64,000 bases of DNA. It comes from Brienomyrus brachyistius (Eukaryota > Chordata > Actinopteri > Osteoglossiformes > Mormyridae). Both the position numbers and the translations under genes were made by a program. The stretch is from contig NC_064542.1 of NCBI RefSeq assembly GCF_023856365.1, forward strand, positions 22,539,838-22,603,837, written 5' to 3'. Shown piece after piece: positions 45,840 to 56,640 of this stretch (the first letter of the stretch is position 1; each line of letters starts with the position of its first letter). The notes beneath the pieces are model-generated. The model did not search any database and was not told where the DNA came from. It worked only from the letters and a program-made list of their open reading frames with translations.

Positions 45840-46240
45840 GATCTCACCTCTTTTCATGTTTTCCGCTCTGAGGGCCGGATCTCAGCATGAAAAGCGCGGC
45901 AATCGTTCAGATATTTATCAACTGGCCCCTAATAGCTGCAATGCTAATGACGGAAAACGCCCCCCCCAGGGGCATAAATGCATAGAAGGCTGCTCAGGCC
46001 TTAACGAGCCGGCGCGCGCCCTGGAGCGTTATTGATGTTTAGGTGTCATATATATCCTTCACAGTTAACGGCGGAGAAGTGGAAATTCAGTTCCGCTCTC
46101 CGATAACTGATAGATTTTATCAGGGCCAGAAATTGATGACACTAAGCACAGTGAAAACATTTCAATTTAACGTGCGTCATTTAATCAGACGAGAAAGTTC
46201 TTTAGATTTTGTTCCGGGGAATCATTCACGTTCCATTTAG
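45840..46240. promoter_or_regulatory. Candidate conserved non-coding element
   Basis: Repeat-free, with ggcccctaatagctgcaatg, ctaatgacggaaaacgcccc, ggagcgttattgatgtttag, gataactgatagattttatc and cgtcatttaatcagacgaga. Mixed AT/CpG composition and TAAT/GATA-like sites. Texture only. Confidence 0.3.
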
Positions 46241-46529
46241 TGGTATAATAGGACTAGACATAAAAAGTACAGGAACTGTGTTTTTGTGGGTTTATATGAA
46301 AATATACATTTCACTGAAGAATTAGCTGGATTGCAGTGCTGTTCATTTTTTGCAGTGTTTCACTGAGTCGGACACCAGCACTCTTCGTATCCCTTCTCCT
46401 GTGATCTCAGAGGTGATGTAAGCTGATACATTGCTTACTTCTGCACATCTGGCTTATATTTCTAAATATTTTTTGTGTTTGACATTCTCCGACTTTGCCT
46501 GAATCCCCATCAGACACGCAGACGTTTCT
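46241..46529. other. Unique non-coding DNA
   Basis: No gene or repeat. AT-rich. Confidence 0.55.
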
Positions 46530-46685
46530 CTGTCCCCAGCAGGGTGGCGCTACTTACCAGCCCTCAAACTCTGCATTTGCTGGCTACTACACTAAATATT
46601 TAATTAAATGTATTTCCTTATTTAGGAGATCCAGAACAGCATGCTAACAGCAGCTATCATCTGACTTTACTCACTCGCTATTTAA
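46530..46685 (-). repeat. Dispersed repeat family A, copy 5
   Basis: Order: ccctcaaactctgcatttgc, ctacactaaatatttaatta, ccttatttaggagatccaga, acagcatgctaacagcagct, catctgactttactcactcg, ctatttaatttg. This matches copy 4 in reverse along its length, including the catctg..ttac..ctcgct segment that the MITE interrupts in copy 1. The upstream agcagggtggcgctactta resembles a CTCF core with one extra base. Confidence 0.7.
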
Positions 46686-47164
46686 TTTGTTTTTTGAAAC
46701 ATCTGAAAGGTGGTGAGATGAGCTCTGAAGTGACTTTTTGAGTCAACAAACCCCACCCCTGCACCAGAAAAATGCATGTATGTGTTTAATATTAATAACA
46801 GCTTTTGTTTACATGTGCTTGCAGTATTTGACACATTTTTTTGGGTTGTTCCTCCTTGTAAACTGTCAGCCTTCTGAAAATCATACTTTCTTCTTGGATG
46901 TTTTATTTTTATTTTTTTCATTTTCTGGAGTCCAAAAGCACTTTGCATTTCTACTGCTGGATATCTTACTGGAGCTGTTCAGCTGAACTGCCTGGCTCTT
47001 CAGTACCACAGCGGGTCCCGTCCAGGTTTCAAGCCCTCGCCCAAGATGCACTACACTCCCAGCTTCTCCCAGCATGTATAACACAGTTTGTTATCACCCA
47101 GAGCATGACGATCTACAAAAGGACAGCACCACAGTCGACAGATAGCTTCTGGAAGGACTGGAAG
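46686..47164. other. Unique non-coding DNA
   Basis: T-rich, with tttttatttttttcattttc near 46902-46921. Frames here are short and hydrophobic from T-richness. Confidence 0.5.
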
Positions 47165-47225
47165 GGGATGTGATTGTGTCAGCACCGGGAGCTGAACCCA
47201 ACTCCCTCACTCAGCAGCCAGGGGT
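47165..47225 (-). repeat. Possible SINE head remnant
   Basis: The minus strand reads ctggctgctgagtgagggag then ttgggttcagctcccggtgc, the latter a B-box-like match. The A box is poor and no tail is seen. Confidence 0.35.
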
Positions 47226-48052
47226 AAAGAGGACAATGCAAATAGTCTCACAGCATTCCGAGTTTGATCAGGCCATGTAACAGTGTGAAGCTCTCCCCCT
47301 CTGCTTCTGCCAGATTTCACCATAGACGTGGCACCCGCTCGAGGAGGAAGGAGACAACAATTATTTTTACCGACTGTTTATGATTTTTCTAGGTGTCTTC
47401 ATTCCTGCTCTTTTTTTTGTTTGTTTTTTTCTGGGTTTTCGTCTAGTACCTCAGGAGCCGATGTCAACTCAGCTGTCCGAATGTAGGCTGGGAAGGATTC
47501 CCGATGCCCAAGAAGCTTTTAAAACTCATGAAAACTTAGTTTCATTGCAGGAGTCACTGTAGGTATTGCATTCAAATTAACATGCTACAGGAAACCACGC
47601 TTACTGATAATGTTATGCATTGGCGCAAACCGTCATGGCGACGTGTCGCGACTGATACGTGCCCAGGGTACATCCCATAATATGCATATAATATGACATG
47701 GGTGGTTTACTCTGGGCTTCTTGTTGACCTTGGTGTGATGCTATCATTACACCACATAACCGAGTATTTATCTAATGAGAACACAGTTTACCCAACTAAA
47801 ATCTCAGTGTCTCTCATTACCTAAAGCACAACCTAACCCACCTGAAGCTCAAGCGACAACTCAGCCAAATGTAAAAGCAAACTCATAGCCTAATTAACCT
47901 ACATTCTACTGTATAACGCCCCTACACTTCAGAGGTCACCACTGCATGCCCCACTATCCTCCTGGCTACCATCATCAGCTCAGCCAAACAATTTATTTAA
48001 ATACAGCTTTCATTATGTAGTGACCCCACTTGGGGGCATCTGGAAAAATACC
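47226..48052. other. Unique non-coding DNA
   Basis: T-rich ttttttttgtttgttttttt at 47410-47429. No gene or repeat; 47750-48020 is unremarkable. Confidence 0.55.
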
Positions 48053-48160
48053 TGAGCGCCGCCCTGCTGGTAGCATAACATTTACATGCATGAGGAAGCC
48101 TGAGGTTCCTGGTTCAAACTGAAATGTCCTGTGATTTTCCTATATGCGCTTCCTCTCCCA
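48053..48160 (+). repeat. Possible tRNA-derived SINE fragment
   Basis: cgccctgctggtagcataac and gaggttcctggttcaaactg (B-box-like). The body after this is not clearly SINE-like. Confidence 0.4.
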
Positions 48161-48599
48161 TTCCAGGGAAACTCTGCTCGAAGTTTGTTTTTGTGGTTCT
48201 CCTAAAACGTTGGAGTTCAGTGTGTGAACTGTGAGATCACAGTAAAGGCCTTTTGCAGAATGCGGATCTTCTGCAGCCTTGAGCTTTTTTCATAGGAACG
48301 GAGCAGCTTCAGAAGGGATCGCGGTTTTGATCACGCACATCGGATACTGCCCGGCTGTGCCGACTGTCACCAAAAACATCCTCGGTCCTCCTCTTCGGGG
48401 TGACACCATTCTGCTGGCAGCGGAATCCTTCAGCTTTTCTTCTGATGTCGCCTCGGTGTCCGTGACGGGTGGCCCATGGTCAACACTTGTCAATGGCACC
48501 CCCAGGGTACATCGGAGAAGGTGCCCCCCCCCCCGAGAAGATGCTGTGCATAGGAGAGCAATCGCAGGAATGCAGCTCAGCCATGCAGTGATATATTTT
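48161..48599. other. Unique non-coding DNA
   Basis: C11 near 48524-48534. The 110-codon frame 48279-48611 and its minus shadow are not convincing. Confidence 0.5.
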
Positions 48600-48715
48600 A
48601 TTATTACATAGTAATAATAATTATAATATAAACAGCAACAATAATAATAATTCAGAAATCCTCACACATGTAAATATTATTGCTGTTGTTGTTATTACTG
48701 CTGCTGTTGTTTAAA
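48600..48715. repeat. AT-rich simple sequence with imperfect hairpin
   Basis: Mixed aat/att and gtt/gct triplets. aacagcaacaataataataa (about 48632-48651) is nearly complementary to attattgctgttgttgttat further on, so the strand could fold. Confidence 0.6.
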
Positions 48716-48829
48716 ACGCTAAGCAGTCAGACTGGGCTTCTGGTAAAAGAATGTAAACATGACATAACCATGACGACATGACATTAAGTCAGCAGTAGAC
48801 AGACTCATCCCTTATGTGATGGCCACAGA

Positions 48830-49470
48830 AAACTGGGCCTCGTCGACGTCCCGCAGAATGATCATGGACAGCCGCCGGCCCCCAGCAGGTAACCAGGGAA
48901 ATTAGCACCTTAGCCATAACAGCCGAGACATTTTCCTCAGCCGTTTTTCTCCGGGACATTTGACAGCCTTGACTGACGGTGACGCCGCCGCGATCTGCCT
49001 CACGAAATGGATCCCGACAGTGCTTCTCCTCAGAAATGGCCAGCGGTGTTCAGCTGAAGCCATCGTCTCGGGCTGCCCATCGGGTTCTGCTCCTGCTGCC
49101 CCTAACCGCAATGCAGTGCCGGTCCGGCACTCGTCGTCGCCGGCACGCGATAAATGATCCATCCCCGCGGCGGCGTGAGGAGGCGTCGTTTCTGCGCTGA
49201 TCTATCACCGCGTGCCGGACGCTTATCGGCAGCTGCAACATTCATTTCACAGCCCTGCTCTTGCAGTAGCTCAGCCGTAAGGACCCCTCCCCCCCCCACA
49301 TCCTATAAGCGGTGTGCGAAAATAAAACCACACACATGTTGCCGAGTGTGCATCCACAGACACACCGGCGCTGTGGGACCATGTGTCGGCGGAGGGTGAC
49401 CCGCGAGGCCATGACACGATACCGCCGGCAGGACAGCCGTCTACCCGCAGTGCCGGTAATCGCTCAGGCA
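48830..49470. promoter_or_regulatory. CpG-rich block (CpG-island-like)
   Basis: CpG is dense for about 600 bp (cgtcgacgtcccgc, ggtgacgccgccgcgatctg, ccccgcggcggcgtgaggag, caccgcgtgccggacgctta). More than ten overlapping frames in all phases arise from it, the usual effect of stop-poor CpG DNA, so none is called as a gene. It could be an island promoter of an unrecognised transcript or a regulatory island. Confidence 0.5.
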
Positions 49471-50079
49471 GGGGCGCCATTAACACGTCGCTCTTCAATT
49501 TTTTACGCACCTACAATATTGATTTTGTGTCAACGCCATGTAAGTCACTCTTTACACAGGGAGACTCGCCTGCAGCCCCGAATGTCCCCCTAGGTCTTCC
49601 CCAAGGTGACAAGGCCAGAGACGCGGCATCACCGATGATCGTACTGATGGCAAGGCCCCAGAGGACATCAGCTACGTCAGCGGGCATTCTGGGTTACCAT
49701 GGAGATCACCGTGGAGACTGGTGACATGCTCCCACATGGCCGTTCCCCCCCATATACATCACAATCCTCTGAGTGTTTCTTGAGGCATGGCGCCCCCATA
49801 AAGTCATTCTGCGTTTATGCTACCCAGCGAACTCTACGGTTTCTGTGGATGCGGCCTGGTTAAGTTGCACCGAGACATATGACAAATTTGGTTCAAGGCT
49901 GAAACAGCTGCCTCCCCCACCGCCTGCCCCCCCCCCCAGCTTCTCACCGTGACCACTCCAGTTCTTCACCTTGCCCTTCCCCAGCCCCCTAAACTCACCC
50001 CACCAGCCTCCTCACATCCGCCTCCCCTTCCTCATAATAAGTAACTCATTCTCTCTCCTTCTTCAGAAAATCATTGCTT
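49471..50079. other. Unique non-coding DNA
   Basis: C-rich stretch near 49915-49990 (cctgcccccccccccagctt). No gene. Confidence 0.5.
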
Positions 50080-50680
50080 GTCATTAACTGCATGTGTGTT
50101 GAGAGTGCCGATTCAGGGCCCTGTCGTCGCTAATTTTCGGTGTCCTCTGGCCCCTAATGAGTTGCTATGAGCCGTTGGGCCTCATCCCAGCCTGTCACTC
50201 GCTCCACCGTCCCCTCGGGCCATAATGACTCACCCTTTAAACGAGGACAAACTGAGGCGTCTAACGTGAGGCCAGAGCAATTGGAACATGAGGATTCGAA
50301 ACGTCATTCCGCATCCCAAAACCTTAATGCGTCTCCACTCTGAGACACAATAATACCACTCTCTCCTGATCTCAATTCTCAGGAAGCTGCTAAACCTTTC
50401 TATCATGTCTTAATTAGAAAAGAAACTGACAACTTTGAGGTTTACCACTTGAAATATTGTTTTTTCTTTCATGTCTCCGTTTCTTTGGAGCTCAACATTG
50501 AATTATTTATGCTTTAAACAAATATCCTAAGGCTAGCAGCCTTTATTATTGAATACGCTGCACGGCGCTGTCTGTCCCCGGAGCTTCTTCCTTAAGAATA
50601 CAGGCCCTGGTGACTTCGCCTCTGGTTGAATATTAGATGCTACTTGGAGTCATCTGACTATATTCAGAAAAAAGAAAGTT
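50080..50680. promoter_or_regulatory. Candidate conserved non-coding element
   Basis: Repeat-free 600 bp with cattaactgcatgtgtgttg, ctaatgagttgctatgagcc, gggccataatgactcaccct, tatcatgtcttaattagaaa and attgaattatttatgcttta. No tracts or microsatellites, in contrast to the rest of the window. Texture only. Confidence 0.3.
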
Positions 50681-51679
50681 AAAATTTTATGGGATCCCAG
50701 AGGGCACTTGGAACTTCATCAGAACGTACCTGAGATACATTCTGAAGGTCTCCACGGTGTGACATTTACATTTTGCATTCTGTTTGCTTAGCAGGCAGGT
50801 TTATGTGGAGCCGCATACGACCAGGGCGTTAGAGATGTAGCACAGTAGCTTGTCTCTTGGTAGCTCTGGCTTAGCATCGGCGGAGAAAGTGAGTAAACCA
50901 GTGAACTGAACTCTTCTGGAAAGTTGGTGTCCTTGTCCTGTGCAAGGAAATTCCTTGTCGTCTTTGTGGGCACGTTACTGAGGCTGAGAGGCGTGTTCGG
51001 TGTAACCCTGCTTGATGAACTCGCAGCGCCTTGTCAAAACTCTCTTATCTGCAAGCCACTCGTGTCCTGGAGCGAAGGTCCAACACGCTTTCTTCTGACA
51101 CGGTCTCCTCATCTCAAAAAAGCTCGCGCTGCGTTCCGTTTTTGGTCACCATCATTTCCCAACTTGACGCTCGGCTCTTTGGAGCTCTTTCCGGCAAGCG
51201 TGCCAGAGGTCCTCGGAAACTTCTGCAGTCTTCGCCTGGGCCAGACATCCAGACAGCAGAGAGAAGAAGGGGCGACGCGTCAGACTTTCCCTCCGCTCCC
51301 TGGGGTGCGAAATCAGCCGGGCAGGACATCATGGATGACAAGGTACATGGTGGAACTTCTCAAGCGGCGTCGGACTGTCAAGCCAACCTTGTAGATCAGA
51401 GGTCCCCAAGGCCTCTGCTCAAGGCCCTGCCACCGTGCCCGGCATGGCCGCCTTGGCTGCCCCCTGCCCGCGTGGCATATGGTGCTGTCAATGCTACTAA
51501 TGCTCCTGCTCTTCTGAAGGTCCGTGATTGTTTACTCTGTCCTCCGCAGGCATCAGCGAAAAGCAAAGACACTGGGAGGGGTTATGGCTAAGGTGCTAAT
51601 GTAGCAGAGAGCGCTGGCGACAGCCCGGCACACTGGCTGGGGGCTCGGGGGCAGCAGAAACACCGCGGCCCTGCAGGTA
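50681..51679. other. Unique DNA with two overlapping frames
   Basis: 50924-51394 (156 codons) and 51031-51591 (186 codons) overlap in different frames on the plus strand. Neither has a domain I know, and GC-rich DNA without TAA/TAG could give both. Not called as genes. Confidence 0.45.
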
Positions 51680-51800
51680 GAGCTAGGAATTATATGCCCC
51701 CTAACAAAATGTCCTCTTGGGCAGCCCTGCCTAATTTAAGGCCTAATTTAATTAAAGTAATTCAAGAGCCCTGCAAAGTGCTGGCCTCCCCCAAATCTGT
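51680..51800. promoter_or_regulatory. Candidate conserved non-coding element
   Basis: ggaattatatgccccctaac, cctgcctaatttaaggccta and atttaattaaagtaattcaa give a compact run of TAAT/TTAA cores in repeat-free DNA. Texture only. Confidence 0.3.
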
Positions 51801-52489
51801 CAGGGTACCCTTACCCCTCCCATACCCTGGGGTACCGGACATCCCGCTGGTTGCCGGTGACACTCGGACGGGTATGTGGTCTCCCCTGCCAACTTGCTCT
51901 GCTTTCAGCTGACAAAAACACGCAGAGAGTAACACCGCCTGTTTGTGGTTGAGAAGCTCCGTCATATAAAGACCTAAACGACGATGTGGTGTTTTATTCC
52001 CCGAATGACACAGTATCGAGTATGACTCAGTTTGACCAGATTCCTGTAGGTCTTCCCTCACTAGTATGTGACTCCCCCCCCCCATCCCCCACGCTCAGTG
52101 ACTCCATAATTCCACCGTTCACACTGTAAAATCCTCAGTTGCAGGACGGGCTGATTTCTTGACTGTGCCTCACGGTTTCTTTCGATACCCTGGGCCAGAG
52201 CTCCGTGTTTATTTTTACAGGACGAGCAAGCGAGCAATTGCGATTATCAAAAGAGCGACGCATGCTCACGCAAAACAAAAACCATTCGTGAGGCGCAAGG
52301 GCCAAAGAAATGAATATTCATGCGTCAGTGGAATCAGGCAGCGCTGTGCTTTGTGGGTGTTTCTTCATCGTGGCAGATTAAAACCACGGAGCCTGTCTGC
52401 CGTTTCTCTGAGCTTCGACAGACAGAAAGTGTGGCTTTCAGAGGAAGCAGCGACGAGCACGGGGCTTGACGGCACGGCACTCTGGTGCA
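51801..52489. other. Unique non-coding DNA
   Basis: C10 at 52074-52083. The 143-codon frame 52159-52590 shows no recognisable domain. No repeats. Confidence 0.5.
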
Positions 52490-52610
52490 GTAAATTAAAA
52501 ATGGGGCAAATTACATGTTTAAAAGGCCCCCGCGCTCAATGGAGTGAAGCTAATTGGAATTCAGCCGTAGAACAACAGGCTGTCTTTTAGGTGCCCTGAA
52601 ATCGTTACCT
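52490..52610. promoter_or_regulatory. Candidate conserved non-coding element
   Basis: gcagtaaattaaaaatgggg, caaattacatgtttaaaagg and gtgaagctaattggaattca in repeat-free DNA. Same texture as other candidates nearby. Confidence 0.25.
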
Positions 52611-53039
52611 TATTTTTCATTATATTTTTCAGCTTCCGTATCAGCCTCTGTATTTCCACACTCTCCTGTATCTCAAAGCTATTTCCACGCGTCTTTCGAC
52701 ATAATTGCTGTCAGTTGCTCACATTCCATCATGTGTGTTAGCATGGCTTATACTTTTAGTGAATAAGCAAATACGGATTTTACTGAAATTAATGGCAAGC
52801 ATGAGAAAGGCGAGAGAGCATATGCTGGACTTGTAATCTTCCGTGCGTAATCTCGATTTTCTCCCGAGAGTAATATGATATGGCTTTTAAAAATAAATAA
52901 ATGAAAACTCAGGAGATGCAGAGAATCCATGTCGGCATTTTTATTTACTATTTTATTTTCTTAATACCTCACTAAGCATGCCACCCGTTTTCACACTCTG
53001 TGCAGTTTGCATTCACTTGCTTATATGACACTTTTTAGC
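52611..53039. other. Unique AT-rich DNA
   Basis: No gene or repeat recognised. Confidence 0.55.
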
Positions 53040-53136
53040 CAAACAAGCTTATTTTACTCATTTATTCAGCGGGATTTAAACCAGTGACCTTCAGATCACA
53101 TGGAGTGAGATCTCAACCACTACACAACCTGCCACT
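53040..53136 (-). repeat. tRNA-derived SINE, minus strand
   Basis: The minus strand reads gtggcaggttgtgtagtggt (A box), aaggtcactggtttaaatcc (B box), cgctgaataaatgagtaaaa. The middle body is deleted so head and tail are close together. Confidence 0.7.
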
Positions 53137-53214
53137 TGAGCTTGACATGATCTTTACTCTCTTGTCAGATGCTACATCTTTCCATGATGTTTATCATATG
53201 TGTGAACTGTTATG

Positions 53215-53345
53215 AATGTGTAGCTGTGACCGGAAGGTTAATGGGCCAGATCCCAGTCATTGTCAGCTTGTAGAAAAGATATTTTTACTTGAATGATTTT
53301 GTTGGATCATTACCCTACATTCTCCAGCTCACTCTGGAAAATGTG
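53215..53345 (+). repeat. Possible SINE fragment
   Basis: gtagctgtgaccggaaggtt then gggccagatcccagtcattg resembles the SINE B-box context. Diverged, no clear tail. Confidence 0.3.
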
Positions 53346-54004
53346 TGCATTTTAACAAGTAATACACACCTGACAAAAATGTCTCAGTATTATTTAACAA
53401 GCTGTTAACAGGCACATCAGCACAAACTCCACTGTGATGTCCTGGCCTGGGGCAGTGGGGTAATTAAGACAGGGCAGAATCCCAGCAGGAAGGTGCAGGA
53501 AATGGTGTCTGAGGTGCAATTGACACACACCGTTCATCGCCAAGGCCCCACGCTGCATTACCCCAACAAAGAAAGTGAGATAGAGAGAGTACTCCCTTCA
53601 GATCGAACAAATAAAACATTCAGGATACTAGACTTCATAAGCGCTGGGTGTAGGATGATGGATCTCATTTTATAACCTTCTTCACGTAATAATGGAAGAA
53701 CTGTCTCAAATGGTACTTTATATACCCATTGCTTTTTCACTGTATGCCGTTCACATGTATGTTTCTGAACTGAGATAATGCACAAATAAACCTATTGTGC
53801 AGCCCTAGTGAAAAGTGGCACTATCTACATATATTTGTGCAATCATTCGTTTGTTCGTTTGTTTAATTCTTTCATTTTTGTCACTGCCATCTAACATCAT
53901 GTTGTCTGCAAAGCCATTTTATCCGAAGTCTCGGATAAATGCTATTTCATTTCACTGTACACCTGCATACTTTGAAATATCTATAGATTTTGACTTGATA
54001 ATAA
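53346..54004. other. Unique non-coding DNA
   Basis: No recognisable gene or repeat. A tttgttcgtttgtttaattc stretch at 53851-53870. Confidence 0.55.
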
Positions 54005-54530
54005 TGACGATGAAGATGATGATGATGGTGGTTATGGTGATGATAATGATGGTCATGGTGATAATGATGATGATGTCATAGTGATGATGATGATTATGAT
54101 GCTATGGCGACAAGGATGATGATGATGGTCATGGTGATGATGATTATGATGTTTTGGTGAGAAGGATGATGATTATGATGTCATAATGATGATGATGTCA
54201 TAGTGATGATGATGATGATTATGATGTCATAGTAATGATGATGATTATGATGTCATAGTGATGATGATGATGTTATGGCGACAAGGATGATGATAATGGT
54301 CATAGTGACGATGATGATTATGATGTCATAGTAATGATGATGATTATGATGTCATAGTGATGATGATGATGATGTTATGGCGACAAGGATGATGATAATG
54401 GTCATAGTGACGATGATGATTATGATGTCATAGTGATGATGATGATTATGATGTCATAGTAATGATGATGATGATGATGATGATTATGATGTTATGGTGA
54501 CAAGGATGATGATGATGCTGACGATGATGA
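54005..54530. repeat. GAT-type satellite with higher-order units
   Basis: About 525 bp of gat/gtc/gtt triplets and variants. Marker gctatggcgacaagg/gttatggcgacaagg recurs at about 54101, 54151, 54272, 54374 and 54491, giving steps of 50, 121, 102 and 117. The units at 54272 and 54374 are nearly identical for about 60 bp, so this is a compound array in which blocks were duplicated. Confidence 0.9.
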
Positions 54531-55073
54531 TCAGGCCAGTGAGAGGCCAGTTTGTCTATTTTTAATAGAGACCTCTCAGCAAGATAGCGCTGAAACTCAG
54601 CCTACATCCCTAAGAGCTGCTTCCGCAGCAAAGCCTCTATAGCGCAGCTTGTATAAGCTGCTCTGGGTGAAAATTTCCATTAAGCAGCTGGACGCTGCTC
54701 CCCCCGGTACACGCAGAGTGACTTTGGATCCAGGGGGGAAGTGGTCCGGAGCCTCCTCAGCAGGACCCAAACCCAGGGGTGCAGTTCGCCGTACCCACCG
54801 CGAGCACAGGTGAGGGGGCGAATTCGGGACACTTCAGTGCGAGTATGCGCCTGAGCCTGCTGAACATGCCATATGCTTCCCCCCCGTGGCGTTCAAGGAT
54901 GGGGTTGATTGGTGTCTTTTGTTCACTGGGACCTTCTTCACGTGCCTTCAGCTGACAGTTTGAGCGATGTGATCTTCTTGGACCATATGTCACCTCCCTG
55001 GTAGACCCTTAACCTACTGAAGGGGCTATGAGAGCAGGTGTGATAGACAGTCCTGGGGGACCTTCCGCACCAG
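54531..55073. other. Unique non-coding DNA
   Basis: No gene or repeat recognised. cagtgagaggccagtttgtc follows the satellite. Confidence 0.5.
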
Positions 55074-55088
55074 TCCCTAGGTGGCGGG
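55074..55088 (+). promoter_or_regulatory. CTCF-like motif
   Basis: tccctaggtggcggg matches the CTCF core CCASYAGRKGGCR at most positions (two mismatches at the 5' end). Motif only. Confidence 0.3.
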
Positions 55089-55404
55089 TTCCAGCAGCAG
55101 TAGGGCGATCTCCATGACTGATTTCGGTATCTCTCAACAAACTTAACAGAAACAAGGAACATTATCTAGCTGGATGGAGAGAAGTGGCAGGTTTTGCATG
55201 AAGCCAGGGTGGCCAGCAGAGCGTATGGCAGCATATAGCAGGACACGAAGAATAACCCGAGTATTTAAAAACGTAGGAGACTCTGGAGTAAATCTCCATC
55301 TGAGCAGTATCCCCAGAGCAACCAATAGCAGGACATGGGCTCAAAAAGAAGAGGACACCCAGCACCATACATATCAGGCGTGTTCAGTCATTAGCCACCA
55401 AGCA
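55089..55404. other. Unique non-coding DNA
   Basis: No gene, repeat or CpG cluster recognised; antiparallel frames of 60-82 codons overlap and are rejected. Confidence 0.5.
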
Positions 55405-55665
55405 CAAATACACACATATTAGGTATCTGTATCTTTGTGGGGACTCTCCATTCATTTCTATTGGCATAATTCTTATCATATGACACCCTTAACCTCTACC
55501 CAACCTTAACATTAACCATAAGTAACCAAACAAAACAAAAGACATTTGGCAGTCATTGACAGATTTTTCTTAAACCGAGTTTCACCTTGTGACATCTCCA
55601 CAAGGTCAAAATAAGAGTTTTTTAGTCCGATTTTGGTCTCTACAATGTAAAATATACATGACCAC
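55405..55665 (+). repeat. Dispersed repeat family B, copy 2
   Basis: ctttgtggggactctccatt, catttctattggcataattc, cccttaacctctacccaacc, ttaaccataagtaaccaaac in the order seen, reversed, at 28665-28778. The second half (cttgtgacatctccacaagg) echoes the ccacaagg/ccttgtgg ends of fish repeats of this type. No protein is encoded. Confidence 0.7.
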
Positions 55666-56099
55666 ACATACACAGACACATACACACATAGAATGATTCC
55701 TGTCATAGTCACACACATTATTCTCAGCCACACACATGCTCACACACTCATTGCACGTCTCCGTAGCCGAACCCACACTTTCAAAAGCACAGAATCGCTT
55801 TTGCATTTCGGTCTTAGCTGCCAATCACAGACATCAAGCTGCATCGCCATTCTCTCACTGCCTGTCTCTCCCCCAGACACAGACTGTGGACTTAACAGAC
55901 ACCCAGTCTGTCTCTCTGTCTCCGTTTCTTGTCAAATAACATTGCTTCTGTTCATTAGCGGATACCCACCAGGGCACCCGGAACATTCCACAGGAGAGCA
56001 TTTTCCGTTCCTCCGCAGCACGTCTGAAACACATAACACGTCCGACATTTCTCTATTACGCTGCGCTTGCGGTAGTGGAGTGATCTGTAGGAGGTAATT
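55666..56099. other. Unique DNA with scattered CA repeats
   Basis: cacacatacacagacacata and similar CA-rich pieces to about 55750. The 134-codon frame 55693-56097 begins in them and is rejected. Confidence 0.5.
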
Positions 56100-56430
56100 A
56101 ACAAACTCCGTGCACCAGTGTTACGAACATCATTGGTTTATCTGGCTATAAGTTTTCCCATAGTTGTCATTTGGCAGATAATTTAGGCCTCTTGGTTTAT
56201 TGACAAGCTGGTAAAAAGCGCCGACATGTTTGAAAATGAATCTCACCAGGCCTTGTCAATCACAAGGAGCACACAGAAATATCTTAATGGCAAATCGCTG
56301 GCTATTAAGATCAGATTGCCTGATAGTTAATCTTATTATACCCTAAGCAGGTGCTGGATTTCCGGGGCAAATCAGCGGTTTGTGGAGTGGAAGGGGAGAT
56401 AATTAAAGGATGTGGTAGTAGTCAGATTCT
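56100..56430. promoter_or_regulatory. Candidate conserved non-coding element
   Basis: Repeat-free 330 bp: cattggtttatctggctata, gataatttaggcctcttggt, tctcaccaggccttgtcaat, tcttaatggcaaatcgctgg, gatagttaatcttattatac. Plain, tract-free AT-moderate sequence with TAAT and GATA-like sites. No alignment possible. Confidence 0.35.
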
Positions 56431-56559
56431 GGTGTGAGCAGAATATGTGTGGAGCTCATGGATCCGTGACCAGCTCGACCATTTTAATGGTCAAGAGCGT
56501 CAGAAAAGGTGTGGAAAGAGTCTAATAACAGAGGGAACTGAACGGCAGACCCACAATGC

Positions 56560-56640
56560 ATCTGCATCTGTTAATGAGGGCATTATATTAATGCCCATTA
56601 ATAACCGGCCTGCTGTCTGATAATGTTCCCTAAAGGGCCG
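56560..56640. promoter_or_regulatory. Palindromic TAAT-rich element
   Basis: gggcattatattaatgccc at 56578-56596 is a perfect inverted repeat: 8-bp arms around tat. Its halves carry CATTA/TAATG, and cccattaataaccgg adds another. Such paired TAAT sites can bind homeodomain dimers. Inference from motif only. Confidence 0.35.

Noticed and set aside
46541..46559. CTCF-like agcagggtggcgcta
   Set aside because: It has one extra base inside the core compared with CCASYAGRKGGCR, so it was not called as a site.
51031..51591. 186-codon plus-strand frame, overlapping a 156-codon one
   Set aside because: GC-rich DNA with two long overlapping frames; neither has a recognisable motif or splice context.
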